Source: CAZNDN01 sp964571815 (GTDB lineage: Bacteria; Fibrobacterota; Chitinivibrionia; Chitinivibrionales; WJKA01). Taken from it: a DNA stretch of 24,124 nucleotides. The stretch is taken from contig CAZNDN010000058.1 in the NCBI GenBank assembly GCA_964571815.1, forward strand, positions 1 to 24,124, read 5' to 3'. Positions 1 to 7,952 of the stretch are shown one piece after another; position 1 is the first letter of the stretch, and each line of letters starts with the position of its first letter. The notes beneath the pieces are model-generated. The model did not search any database and was not told the DNA's origin. It saw only the letters and a program-made list of their open reading frames with translations. The position numbers and the translations under genes are program-made.

Positions 1-142
1 ACGCCGCATTCGCGTTTCTCAAATGCACGCGCCGTCCAACTGGATACGTCGGTGCCATTCCCTCACTCCACTTTCCATCACTCTCGTCCTCGTCCTCGGC
101 TCTTTTCTTGCCCAATCACCCACAACTCCCAGATGACTTCTG

Positions 143-187
143 AAAAGAGAAAACCCCGAAACCCTTCATTCCGTAAGGGCTCCGGGG
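143..187 (-). terminator. Rho-independent terminator of tRNA-Pro
   Basis: On the minus strand a two-part GC stem (CCCCG with CGGGG at 183-187/154-158, and CCCTT with AAGGG around an 8-base loop) is followed directly by TTTTCTCTTTT. It lies 13 bases beyond the 3' end of the tRNA and is in the right orientation to end that transcript. Confidence 0.85.
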
Positions 188-200
188 CTTTGGGATTCAG

Positions 201-274
201 TCGGAGTGGGCGGATTTGAACCGCCGACTTCTTCGTCCCGAACGAAGCGCGCTACCAGGCTGCGCTACACTCCG
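201..274 (-). tRNA. tRNA-Pro (anticodon CGG)
   Basis: The minus strand folds as a full cloverleaf of 74 bases. The acceptor arm is CGGAGTG paired with CACTCCG, with A as discriminator. The anticodon stem CTTCG/CGAAG encloses the loop TTCGGGA, giving anticodon CGG, which reads the proline codon CCG. The T arm carries GGTTCAAATC. The 3' CCA is not encoded, so it must be added after transcription. A promoter-like sequence lies upstream and a terminator immediately downstream, so this is an independent single-tRNA unit. Confidence 0.95.
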
Positions 275-304
275 ATTGGTTGGCCAACCCATTTCTAACC
301 TTGT

Positions 305-333
305 AAAATACGATTTTGCGGCATCGCGGGCAA
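305..333 (-). promoter_or_regulatory. Probable sigma70-type promoter of tRNA-Pro
   Basis: On the minus strand TTGCCC (328-333) and TATTTT (305-310) are separated by 17 bases, and the tRNA begins about 30 bases downstream. The leader contains the 12-base palindrome GGTTGGCCAACC at 278-289. The -10 match is moderate. Nothing else is seen between the tRNA and the hairpin at 436. Confidence 0.5.
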
Positions 334-435
334 GGCGGGACGTGGATGCTTGTCTGTGGGGTGGCGCCGCACGATGAAAACGTTGTCTCCGGCTTCACCG
401 GACCATGATACACCGGGGCCTCCGGAAGAACGCCC

Positions 436-456
436 GGGGCCCGTCAAAACGGCCCC
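436..456 (-). terminator. Hairpin directly after the transglutaminase-like gene
   Basis: Immediately after the TGA stop at 457-459, the minus strand forms a GC-rich stem GGGGCCGT/ACGGGCCCC with one bulge and a TTTG loop. There is no run of T after it, so it may be a weak or Rho-assisted terminator or an mRNA 3' stabiliser. It is placed as expected for the end of the operon. Confidence 0.45.
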
Positions 457-1893
457 TCAGTCACCGGGAACATAGGTGATGTCGACGCGCTCGATCATGG
501 ACGACAGGAACACGATCTGTTCGCCGGTATCGTCGATTACCAGCGGCAGCCGGTCCCGGCAGGCGGGGAAATCACCGTGAGAGGGGTCGGCGAAGATCCA
601 TCCTCCGGCAAAGGCCATCACCCACACATGATACAGCCAGGCCTTCTTCGCAGGGACATACACGAGACCGTAGACGACACGGGCCGGTATGCGCGAAGCG
701 CGGAGCAGGGCGGCAAGGAGCACGGCGTGCTCGCCGCAGTCGCCGTAGCCGGCCTGAAGCGTCTGGAGGGCCGTGGAAAAGGTCGTGGTATGCCGATTTT
801 CGATCGATGTGTCGACATAATGGGTGAAACGACGAATGAGAGTGCACCGATCGCGGGTCTTCCCGGCAAGACGCGCGGCAAGTGCGGTGATCCGATCATT
901 GCCGGACTGGATGGTAACGGTTGGTGAGAGCAGCTCACGCCGCCGCTGCTCGCTCAACGCGGCTCCCTTGATCGGGCATGCACACGCAAGCGGCTTGAGC
1001 TTCCACTCCCTGCTGCCGCCTTCGTAAAATGTCCGCACCGATTCGTGCAACCGCGCCCCTTCCGACAACGAAATCACCGGGGTCTCATCCCGTTTTGCCC
1101 GTCGCCCCACCCGAACGCTGCCGAATTCCTCCAGTGAAACGAAATCGCCGGCCCCGGATTTCTTCCCCTCCTTCCCGGCTTTCGTGCCCTTCCTCCTCGC
1201 CACGAACATCGGCGGGATCTCTTCGTACACAACACGTCCCAGGGTGTCCGCTTTCCACCGGCCGGTCTGTCCACTCAGGGCAATCCACTGCTCGAATTCC
1301 CACAAGCCACCCGGATCCTGGTTCGGGGTCCCCACGCACGTGGTCGTTGTTTGAATCGATGTGCCCGAAGTCAGGTCGAACTGATAATCGGTCCATTTCC
1401 GCCCTGTGCGCAGTGTGCCGCTTCTGATTCCCCGCATGATTTCGACGGTTACATCGAGATTCTCGCGAACATCGGTCAGTGGATGCCGTGAAACCTCCCC
1501 GCCCGTCTCAACCGCAAGCACCCATCCGCCCTGCTCTTTTTTCGCGCGCCACGCCGTGGTTCCCTGGACACTGATCATCTCCTGGTGCGCCTCTATCAGG
1601 CGCCCCCGGCTGTCGTACCACCGGCGCTCGACCAGGGTCATTTCACCACCGGTGAGCTTCGCGTTGGTAATCTCCAGACGAGACCGGCGCGCCATGCGCC
1701 CCCGGTCGTCCGGCTCGAAGCACGATATCATCGCACCCACCGGCCGCCCGCCGGCAAATACCTCGAGCGTGTCGCATCCATACAGAAGGCTCAAGTCGTC
1801 GTAGTTGCCCGAAATCGTATCCTGCTGCCGTGCGACAGCTGCGACCGCGCCCAGAAGGAGCACCGCGGTTGCACGGCGAACGAGTATGCTCAT
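457..1893 (-). CDS. Exported transglutaminase-like (papain-fold) protein
   Basis: A protein of about 478 residues. It starts with a signal peptide (SILVRR, then a hydrophobic AVLLLGAVAAVA core). The C-terminal third is a transglutaminase-core domain with the catalytic triad visible: Cys386 in GYGDCGEH, His422 in LYHVW and Asp436 in FADPSHGD. The family includes peptidases and cross-linking enzymes; the substrate cannot be told from the sequence. The N-terminal 300 residues resemble no domain I can name. ATG at 1893 is preferred over the GTG at 1911 because GGGGGA sits just upstream of it. It follows the AraC-domain gene after 79 bases and is probably the last gene of that transcript. Action in the periplasm or at the cell surface is inferred. 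Confidence 0.8.
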   Translation of the reverse strand: MSILVRRATAVLLLGAVAAVARQQDTISGNYDDLSLLYGCDTLEVFAGGRPVGAMISCFEPDDRGRMARRSRLEITNAKLTGGEMTLVERRWYDSRGRLIEAHQEMISVQGTTAWRAKKEQGGWVLAVETGGEVSRHPLTDVRENLDVTVEIMRGIRSGTLRTGRKWTDYQFDLTSGTSIQTTTTCVGTPNQDPGGLWEFEQWIALSGQTGRWKADTLGRVVYEEIPPMFVARRKGTKAGKEGKKSGAGDFVSLEEFGSVRVGRRAKRDETPVISLSEGARLHESVRTFYEGGSREWKLKPLACACPIKGAALSEQRRRELLSPTVTIQSGNDRITALAARLAGKTRDRCTLIRRFTHYVDTSIENRHTTTFSTALQTLQAGYGDCGEHAVLLAALLRASRIPARVVYGLVYVPAKKAWLYHVWVMAFAGGWIFADPSHGDFPACRDRLPLVIDDTGEQIVFLSSMIERVDITYVPGD

Positions 1894-1972
1894 GGATTCC
1901 CCCGCCGGCACATCATGGTAAGAAAAACCGGATCATAAGCACGGGATACTGAAGAAGGACCGAATCCCGATA

Positions 1973-2878
1973 TCACAATCCGCTTTCCCGCTCGCGGGTG
2001 CTCGATTGCGATGCTGCCCGGTACTCCCGCAGAGAAGTATCGGTAAGACGCTGAAATACGCGGTGCAGCTCCGTAGGGTCCTTGAAACCGACCGCCCCGG
2101 CCAGATCTTCAGGCGAGACATCAGGCTCCTTCTCGATCAGTATCTTCGCGCGGTTGACACGGACCTGGTCGATAAACTCCGGGACGGTCATACCGAGTTC
2201 TTTTTCGAAGAGGGCTTCCAGGAACGCCTCGCCGGTCATGAGATCGCGGCAGATCGAATCGAGGCTCAGCTCCGGGTCCGCGTAATTGGTTTCCACGTGA
2301 CGGCACACCTTCTGGACCTCCTTGTCCATCAGGGACAGGCGCGTATTGGTCATGAATCGCTCCTGCTGGCGCTTGCGCAGATAAAACATGACCGTCGCCC
2401 ACACGATCATTGCCGAGAAGATAATGACGAAAAAATGCACCAGATGACCCAGCATCCAGTTCAGCCACCCAAGCAGGGTGCCGATTGTCCGCCGCAGCGT
2501 CTCGCGCTTCACGGCTTCACGCGCAACGCCTCCGGGTCCCGGAGAAGAATCCTCCACTCCGGCGGGAGGAGCCGCGGAATCTTCGTGCTGCTCGATCGTG
2601 GTGTCGGTTGCGGGCTCGCTCCCTGCCGGGAGCAGTTGTGTGGAGTCCGAAGAATCCGCCGGGGCGGCCTCGATGCCGCCGCCGGCAAGCGTGTCGGCTG
2701 CCGAATCAGCCGCCGCGCCGGTTGAGTCGATCCGCTGCTCGGTGGTATCTCCCGCGGTGGCCGAGGTATCGGAAAGAATCTCGGCGGAGGAGTCCGCAAC
2801 CACACTATCGGGATTTTCCGTGGAATCCGGGGCCTGTCCGAAAACGTACCAGAGCGGAAGAAAAATCGATAGAAACAG
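1973..2878 (-). CDS. Membrane-anchored protein with C-terminal AraC-type DNA-binding domain
   Basis: About 301 residues, in this order. First comes a hydrophobic N-terminal signal-like segment (LFLSIFLPLWYVF). Next is a Ser/Thr/Asp/Ala-rich low-complexity stretch of about 110 residues. A transmembrane helix follows (HFFVIIFSAMIVWATVMFYL) with RKRQQ after it. The last 100 residues match the AraC/XylS double helix-turn-helix: VPEFIDQVRVNRAKILIE, then LAGAVGFKDPTELHRVFQRL and a closing EYR. The basic stop-transfer sequence puts the HTH in the cytoplasm and the low-complexity part outside. No ATG, GTG or TTG occurs in any frame between the upstream stop (2935) and the signal segment; CTG at 2878 or ATA at 2881 are the only positions that fit. 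A GTG at 3076 would force 142 bases of overlap. The function is inferred to be transmembrane signalling to DNA. Confidence 0.75.
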   Translation of the reverse strand: MFLSIFLPLWYVFGQAPDSTENPDSVVADSSAEILSDTSATAGDTTEQRIDSTGAAADSAADTLAGGGIEAAPADSSDSTQLLPAGSEPATDTTIEQHEDSAAPPAGVEDSSPGPGGVAREAVKRETLRRTIGTLLGWLNWMLGHLVHFFVIIFSAMIVWATVMFYLRKRQQERFMTNTRLSLMDKEVQKVCRHVETNYADPELSLDSICRDLMTGEAFLEALFEKELGMTVPEFIDQVRVNRAKILIEKEPDVSPEDLAGAVGFKDPTELHRVFQRLTDTSLREYRAASQSSTRERESGL

Positions 2879-2934
2879 TATCCGCGGGCCGAATGCCGGA
2901 CGCCGTTGCGAGCCGGTGTCGTTGCGGCGGTGGG

Positions 2935-4200
2935 CTACTCTTCCGGCTGAGACAGCCGCTGGACCTGCTCCTTGAGCATGATCCGGTAGTTGGATCCCAG
3001 GGCTTTGATCTTGGAGTGAAGCCGCGTGCAGAAACTTCGGACTTCGCGGTACTCCCTGTTCTTGAGGTGCAACCACAGCTCTTTCAACCGGTTCGAATTG
3101 AGAATCTCGTTGGTCGATACTTCCAGGTGCAGCGACGGCGATCCGGAGATGCGCTTGTAGGCATCCTGGATCATCTGCAGTGCTTCGGAAAATACGCGCT
3201 GCTGAAATTCCTCCGCAAGTCGGTCAACCGCGGTTGCGAGGTGCTCCATGAAAAAAAGACTGTTGAATACATAGTTGCGCTCGTTTTTGTAGACCCGGGG
3301 ATCGTAGAAATACTCACCGATTACCACCCCGTGCGTGGTTTTCACCACCGACTTGGGAAAGGGATCCGTGTCTTCTTTCTCCACCAGCCGGTAGAGCCCG
3401 TGGATATCCTCCACCGGAGTTTCGTCGGCTTCGGTCGTTTCGGCCGATTCCTCCTCCGCCTCTTCACCCAGCTCATCCAGCATCAGCTCATCGGACGGCT
3501 CCTGCTCCAGAGGCAGGTTTCCCTGGTCGACCGACTGCTCCCGAACATCTCCCCCCCCTTCCGCGGCTTCCTCCTTCGGCCCGCCTTCCGCAAACAGCTC
3601 CGTCGCTCCCCCACTCTCATTTACTTCCGCCTCCTCTTCCTCCTCGTCCTCCTCAACCGGCGGAGCCAGAATGATCTCGTACAACCCGTTGACCACCTCG
3701 TTTTCGTTGGACGAAAGCTCTTTGGCGAGTTGCTTCTCGATGAGCACCAGTTCCTGCTCTTTCGTCCTGGCTTTGTTCAGGGTTTCGGTCAGCCGCTCCA
3801 TCTCACGTGTGCAATCTTCAATTTCCTGCTTCACGGCGGCGATATCGGCATTCTTCTTCCGCTTCTGCTCCAGCAGATCCCGCGAGTCCTTGCTCACCGT
3901 CCGGATACGCTCTTCACGGTCCCGAACGATATCCAGCTTACGCTGGTAGTGCCCGATCAGCATGTCGACCGTTGCGGTATCGGTCTGCCCGTCCATGTTC
4001 TTTTTCAGCGCCCAGAGTCGATCGAGTGCCGACTTGGCATTCTCCTTCTCACTCCCCAGAATCTTTTCGGCAATATCGTACATAGTCTCCGATACGCTCG
4101 ATGCGCGCGCGTCAAGAAGAATCGAGTACAGACGGTTGGAGTCTACCGAACTGTCCGGAATACTCGTTCCTCCGTTTCGGGGATTCACCGATTGTCTCAC
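2935..4200 (-). CDS. Cytoplasmic coiled-coil protein with acidic linker, unknown function
   Basis: 421 residues; I do not recognise a named family. No signal peptide or membrane helix is visible. Residues about 85-172 are a long coiled coil rich in E, K, R and L in heptads. Residues about 182-275 are extremely acidic and low in complexity (EEDEEEEEAE and similar), a flexible linker. Residues 280-420 look like a compact helical domain. The start is GTG at 4200 with AAAGG eight bases upstream. It is the first gene after the promoter at 4338-4367, with a leader of about 130 bases, and its stop lies just before the AraC-domain reading frame, so the two may be translationally coupled. A structural or scaffold role next to a membrane regulator is inference. 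Confidence 0.8.
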   Translation of the reverse strand: MRQSVNPRNGGTSIPDSSVDSNRLYSILLDARASSVSETMYDIAEKILGSEKENAKSALDRLWALKKNMDGQTDTATVDMLIGHYQRKLDIVRDREERIRTVSKDSRDLLEQKRKKNADIAAVKQEIEDCTREMERLTETLNKARTKEQELVLIEKQLAKELSSNENEVVNGLYEIILAPPVEEDEEEEEAEVNESGGATELFAEGGPKEEAAEGGGDVREQSVDQGNLPLEQEPSDELMLDELGEEAEEESAETTEADETPVEDIHGLYRLVEKEDTDPFPKSVVKTTHGVVIGEYFYDPRVYKNERNYVFNSLFFMEHLATAVDRLAEEFQQRVFSEALQMIQDAYKRISGSPSLHLEVSTNEILNSNRLKELWLHLKNREYREVRSFCTRLHSKIKALGSNYRIMLKEQVQRLSQPEE

Positions 4201-4337
4201 GGCACCGGCCTTTCGCTCAAAGGTTTGCTGTCGTTGCTTGCCGCGTGAGGCCCCGGGCTTTCCGTTGCGGCGATTCTTCGACGACGTCGCTCCCCCTCCG
4301 GTATGCCTGCTACCCGTTCAGGGCCCCGGCACGTTAT

Positions 4338-4367
4338 AGTATAGCTCTTCGACGTCTACATTGTCAA
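4338..4367 (-). promoter_or_regulatory. Strong sigma70-type promoter for the coiled-coil/AraC operon
   Basis: On the minus strand a consensus -35 TTGACA (4362-4367) and -10 TATACT (4338-4343) are separated by 18 bases. They lie in the 234-base gap between the TPR gene and the coiled-coil gene. Transcription would begin near 4331. A small GCCGG/CCGGC hairpin (4403-4416) upstream may mark the end of the preceding transcript. Confidence 0.75.
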
Positions 4368-4434
4368 GCGAAACGACGGCATACCACGCAGATAGCGGCC
4401 CCGCCGGCAAACCGGCAATCATATCGTGGGGGCT

Positions 4435-5901
4435 CTATGCGGTGGCGTTGTTGTCCTCCGGTCGTGCGAGCGACTCGTATATCCGCCGCAGATTGTCGTC
4501 GCCCACGATCGCCTCATGGTCGGTAAACCCATCTTCAAGAGCCGATGCGAGTGCCTCCCTGGCCCCCTGCTCGTCACCCTTGCTCACCGCGATACGCGCA
4601 AGAAAATACCAGCAATCACAGCAATCCTCATGCACATCCAGATACGACCTGATCGCCTGCTCCGCCTCGTCCGTCTTTCCCGCGGCTACCAGGGCCTCCC
4701 AGCGCATCCTCCCGGCCGCCTCATCCTCCTCCTTCAGGCACTCCAACTCCGCCAGCGCCTTGTCCGGCTCGCCCGAATCGATCATCACCCGCGCCAGACA
4801 TTTCCGGACCGCGTCGGGCGGATCCGTAAGCCCCGCAAGTCGCTTTTGCAACGCTTTGGATTCGGCATCCCTGCCGCTTCGCCGGCCCGCAAGCATGCGT
4901 TCGGCATCCAGCAGGTCTCCCTTCCTGCCGAGCCGCTCCGCGGCCCCCAGCACTTCGTCGACCTTCTCGTGCAAACCCAGCTCCCGAAGAGTGCCGATCG
5001 TGGAGGCGATTTCCTTTTCGTCAAGCCGGGCAAGCATCACCAGCGTTGCCCGCGTGTACGTATCCACATCACCCTTCAGAAGCGCCAGCTTCCGCAGCCC
5101 CATCCATGCGGTGCCCGACAACGGCGACAGCCTCACCGCCCGAAGATAGTGCGCCTTGGCCACATCGTAGCGATCCCGCGCGGCATAGAGGTTGCCGAGG
5201 TTGACATGGATGCCCGAATCGGCCTTGTTCAGCTCAAGGGCCTTCCTGTAGTTGCGCTCCGCCTCGTCCAGATCGCCCTCGCACTGAAAGCAGTAGCCGA
5301 GGTTCTTGTGGGCCGATGCAAACTCGGGATGGTAGCGCAGCGCCCGACGAAAGGCGTCGGCGGCCTTGCGGTACTCTCCCATGGTCAGGCGCGCGTTCCC
5401 GAGATTGAACCAGGCATCGGCAAAATCGGGCCGCGCCTCGGCGGCCTTCTCAAACATCACCAGCGCCCGGTCGATACTCCCTTTCGCCTCGTGGTAGTTG
5501 CCCAGATTCAGAAGCGCACCGGCATTGTCGGGTTCGATCTCCAGCACTTTCCGGAATGCCTTCCCCGCCGCCTCGTGGTCTTCCAGCCGCAGGCACACGA
5601 TCCCCAGATTGTTCCAGGCCTCGACACGCTCCGGCCGTATCGTGGTAAGACGCTCCAGGACGCCCCGTGCCTTGTCCAACTCACCCCGCCCCACCAGGAA
5701 GTTGCCGTAGTCAAGCTGCAGGGAGAAATCCCGTCCGTGGCGCTCCAGCAACTCGGCGTACAGGTCCTCTGCCTGATTGTACCAGCCCATGTCCACGTAG
5801 AACTGCGCCAGATCCGAGCCCGCCCGTTTGTCCGTGCGGTCCTTCTCGTACGCCGCCCTGAGCGCTTCCAGCCGCTGCCTGTTATCCGCAAGCTGAACCA
5901 T
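4435..5901 (-). CDS. Tetratricopeptide (TPR) repeat protein
   Basis: 488 residues with at least seven TPR units in residues about 25-270. Each shows the typical pattern of an N/G-L-G helix A followed by A...F/Y.KAL and then P (for example WNNLGIVCLRLEDHEAAGKA, LLNLGNYHEAKGSIDRALVM). The C-terminal 200 residues hold weaker helical repeats, including WYFLARIAVSKGDEQGARE. No signal peptide is present, so it is probably cytoplasmic. TPR proteins act as docking scaffolds; the partner is unknown here. The start is ATG 5901 with GAGG close upstream. It lies 41 bases after the solute-binding protein gene on the same strand and is likely the last gene of the transcript from 10640. Confidence 0.88.
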   Translation of the reverse strand: MVQLADNRQRLEALRAAYEKDRTDKRAGSDLAQFYVDMGWYNQAEDLYAELLERHGRDFSLQLDYGNFLVGRGELDKARGVLERLTTIRPERVEAWNNLGIVCLRLEDHEAAGKAFRKVLEIEPDNAGALLNLGNYHEAKGSIDRALVMFEKAAEARPDFADAWFNLGNARLTMGEYRKAADAFRRALRYHPEFASAHKNLGYCFQCEGDLDEAERNYRKALELNKADSGIHVNLGNLYAARDRYDVAKAHYLRAVRLSPLSGTAWMGLRKLALLKGDVDTYTRATLVMLARLDEKEIASTIGTLRELGLHEKVDEVLGAAERLGRKGDLLDAERMLAGRRSGRDAESKALQKRLAGLTDPPDAVRKCLARVMIDSGEPDKALAELECLKEEDEAAGRMRWEALVAAGKTDEAEQAIRSYLDVHEDCCDCWYFLARIAVSKGDEQGAREALASALEDGFTDHEAIVGDDNLRRIYESLARPEDNNATA

Positions 5902-5942
5902 GCCTCATCCGCCCCCGTTTGCGGCGCCCGCGCCGCACGCTG

Positions 5943-7409
5943 TCAACCGGACGCCATGATCTTTCTCAGTTTCCTCCGGTACACACCGTCGACCATTGCC
6001 TGAATGAAACTCCTGTCGGGAGCCCCGCCGCCGGGCGACCAGCCGCGGTCGACCACGATATCGTACCACATGTCAAGATACAACAGGGATACATCGTCGA
6101 ACGCGGGGTGCGACGGCACCACCGTTCGGCCGTTGTGCATGAGCTGTCGCAGCGACACTTCGTACACCCGCGTGATCCATCCCCCGCCGAACATCATTGA
6201 CAGGTCGCCGAGAATGTCCTTGCGCACCGGCACCATGCCGAACCTGCTGCAGCCCTGAAGTTGATTTTCGGCGCTGGTGATATGACGGGCAAGCCGGTAC
6301 GAGCGAAGCGGGTCCGGGGTGCGGGCGGGTATTCCCCACCACCAGCCGCCGGTCGTGATGGATCGAGCGCCTTTTCGAAGCACGTTGCCCTTGCCGTCCA
6401 GCTCCACGGAGCACCCCGCCGGCATCACCGCAACCCCCATGTCGTCGGAGTTGTCCAGATACCCCTCGAGGCCGTCCCGCCCCGTGCCGTGTATGAAAAA
6501 GCAGTCGAGCTGGGTCATGAACGAAAGAAACACCTCGCCCTGCTTGAATCCCTCCCATACACCCATACCGCTCCACCCCTCCTTCCACATCCGCTCGTTG
6601 TATATCCCGCCGGCGGCATAGACCGCTTCCCAGTGAAGAGCATCCACGACCGGATCGCCCTGAACCGACAGCACGGAGGCGCTGTCGCCGCCGCACTGAA
6701 ACACACGGTCGATGACGCGAAGCGAAGTGCCGGAGTAGCGCTTCCCCCGGTGAGCCACGCGCCCCGTCCGCCTTCCGTCGTACGCCGTATGCGCCCACAC
6801 CCATCCGGCGACGAACACATCGTAGAAATCCCACCGATTGGGGTCCTCTTCGAGCAGGTAGGTCGCCGGCAGTCCGTAGCCGTTGAATTCCTTCACCGCG
6901 CGGTCGATCGAGTCTTTCAACTCGCGCCACAACCCCAGCGCTTCCTCGAGCTTGCTCCGACGGTACACCATGATACGGGTCTCGAACTTGCGCGGGATGT
7001 AGTACTGCTTGCCGTCCGTTTTGCCCAGCGAGGTCAGCAGGTAGATGTCGTTGAACTCCCGCAACTGCTCCGGTGTCAGGAATGAATCGAGCGGCTTGAT
7101 CAGCCCCTTGCGGACCAGCGAAGCGCTCTTGCCGAACGGGACCTTGACAAGCCCCACCTCTTGGCCGGCCGAATCCAGCCCGGGGGCGATGCGGTCGATG
7201 CTCTCCAGACCGATGACCTCGATTTCTGTCCGGCTCCTGCTTTCGAAGCCGGGAACGACTTCTTCGCGGAAAAACTTCTCCTGCTGATCGATCATGTTGA
7301 TCAGCACTTTCATGTGCGCACGCGGCCCGCAGCCCGTGCACAGTGCGACAAGGCACGCCGCCGGAAACGCCGGCCGCACCGCAATCCGCATGCAATCAAG
7401 GACTCTCAC
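5943..7409 (-). CDS. Solute-binding lipoprotein of ABC-transporter type (orphan)
   Basis: 488 residues resembling the extracellular solute-binding protein family 1 (sugar/oligosaccharide type). It has two-lobe features such as LVKVPFGKSASLVRKGLIKPLDSFL, YYIPRKFETRIMVYRRSKLEE, then GGWWWGIPA and a C-terminal SRFGMVPVRKDIL stretch. The N-terminus is a lipoprotein signal: hydrophobic AACLVALCTGC with Cys as lipidation site, although the residue at -3 is Cys, which is unusual. The GTG at 7409 is chosen because AAGGGAG lies eight bases upstream; the ATG at 7391 is an alternative. No ABC permease or ATPase for this family is nearby, so it may serve as a ligand sensor rather than a transporter subunit (inference). 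The ligand is unknown. Confidence 0.82.
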   Translation of the reverse strand: MRVLDCMRIAVRPAFPAACLVALCTGCGPRAHMKVLINMIDQQEKFFREEVVPGFESRSRTEIEVIGLESIDRIAPGLDSAGQEVGLVKVPFGKSASLVRKGLIKPLDSFLTPEQLREFNDIYLLTSLGKTDGKQYYIPRKFETRIMVYRRSKLEEALGLWRELKDSIDRAVKEFNGYGLPATYLLEEDPNRWDFYDVFVAGWVWAHTAYDGRRTGRVAHRGKRYSGTSLRVIDRVFQCGGDSASVLSVQGDPVVDALHWEAVYAAGGIYNERMWKEGWSGMGVWEGFKQGEVFLSFMTQLDCFFIHGTGRDGLEGYLDNSDDMGVAVMPAGCSVELDGKGNVLRKGARSITTGGWWWGIPARTPDPLRSYRLARHITSAENQLQGCSRFGMVPVRKDILGDLSMMFGGGWITRVYEVSLRQLMHNGRTVVPSHPAFDDVSLLYLDMWYDIVVDRGWSPGGGAPDRSFIQAMVDGVYRRKLRKIMASG

Positions 7410-7425
7410 GCGCCCGCTCCCTTCA

Positions 7426-7920
7426 TCACCCCCGACCCTCCAGCCGTGCCGTCAGCTCCTGAATTCTCGCATCGGCATTGCGCAGCCTCTTGACGAACAT
7501 TTTCAGCAGCTCGATCGCAATATAGGGGCTCTCCAGAATGACGTCCAGCAGTTCCTCACCGCCGACCCGAAGAAGCGAGCAGGTAGTGCCGGCAATCACA
7601 CTGGCCGAACGCACTTCGGCGTCGAACACCGACATGTCGCCGAAACACTCCCCGGTCTTCAGCTCCGCCAATTCAATGGACTTCCGCTCATCGATCTTCT
7701 TCTCGATCCGCACCGAGCCGTCCTTGATCAGATACAGGGAATCGCCGACATCGTTCTCCCGAACGATCACCTCGCCCGGATCGAAGCTCAATTCCTCGGC
7801 AATCGAAGCAATCGCCCTGATTTCATCGGTGTGCACCCCCGCAAACAGAGGTGTTCCGTGGAGAAAGACGACATTTTCCAAAACCCGAAACGCCTGCCCC
7901 GACCCCTCGTCTCTCTGCAT
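7426..7920 (-). CDS. Cyclic-nucleotide-binding-domain protein (stand-alone)
   Basis: 164 residues, essentially one cNMP-binding beta-barrel: FDPGEVIVRENDVGDSLYLI, DGSVRIEKK, then the phosphate-cassette region GECFGDMSVFDAEVRSASV, and a C-terminal helix (LLKMFVKRLRNADARIQELT). The cassette has Asp where Glu usually sits, but the Arg of VRSAS is kept, so ligand binding is possible but unproved. No HTH follows, so it is not a Crp-type transcription factor. ATG 7920 is preceded by GGAGGGAGGAG, a strong ribosome-binding site. It is sandwiched between the carrier/HEAT gene (32 bases upstream) and the lipoprotein gene (16 bases downstream). In other bacteria such domains occur fused to or beside Npt-like carriers. 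Confidence 0.88.
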   Translation of the reverse strand: MQRDEGSGQAFRVLENVVFLHGTPLFAGVHTDEIRAIASIAEELSFDPGEVIVRENDVGDSLYLIKDGSVRIEKKIDERKSIELAELKTGECFGDMSVFDAEVRSASVIAGTTCSLLRVGGEELLDVILESPYIAIELLKMFVKRLRNADARIQELTARLEGRG

Positions 7921-7952
7921 CGTGTCTCCTCCCTCCAATGGTCTCCGACGTT

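Noticed and set aside
2876..3076. Extension of the AraC-domain gene up to GTG 3076
   Set aside because: It would overlap the coiled-coil gene by 142 bases and the added residues look like an out-of-frame translation of that gene.
2485..4248. Long plus-strand open frame of 587 codons
   Set aside because: It lies antisense to the AraC-domain and coiled-coil genes, which have domain matches, promoter and ribosome-binding sites; its composition is rich in Arg, Leu and Phe without any recognisable motif.
4426..6003. Long plus-strand open frame of 525 codons
   Set aside because: It is antisense to the clear TPR gene; the openness results from the GC-rich codon use of that gene.
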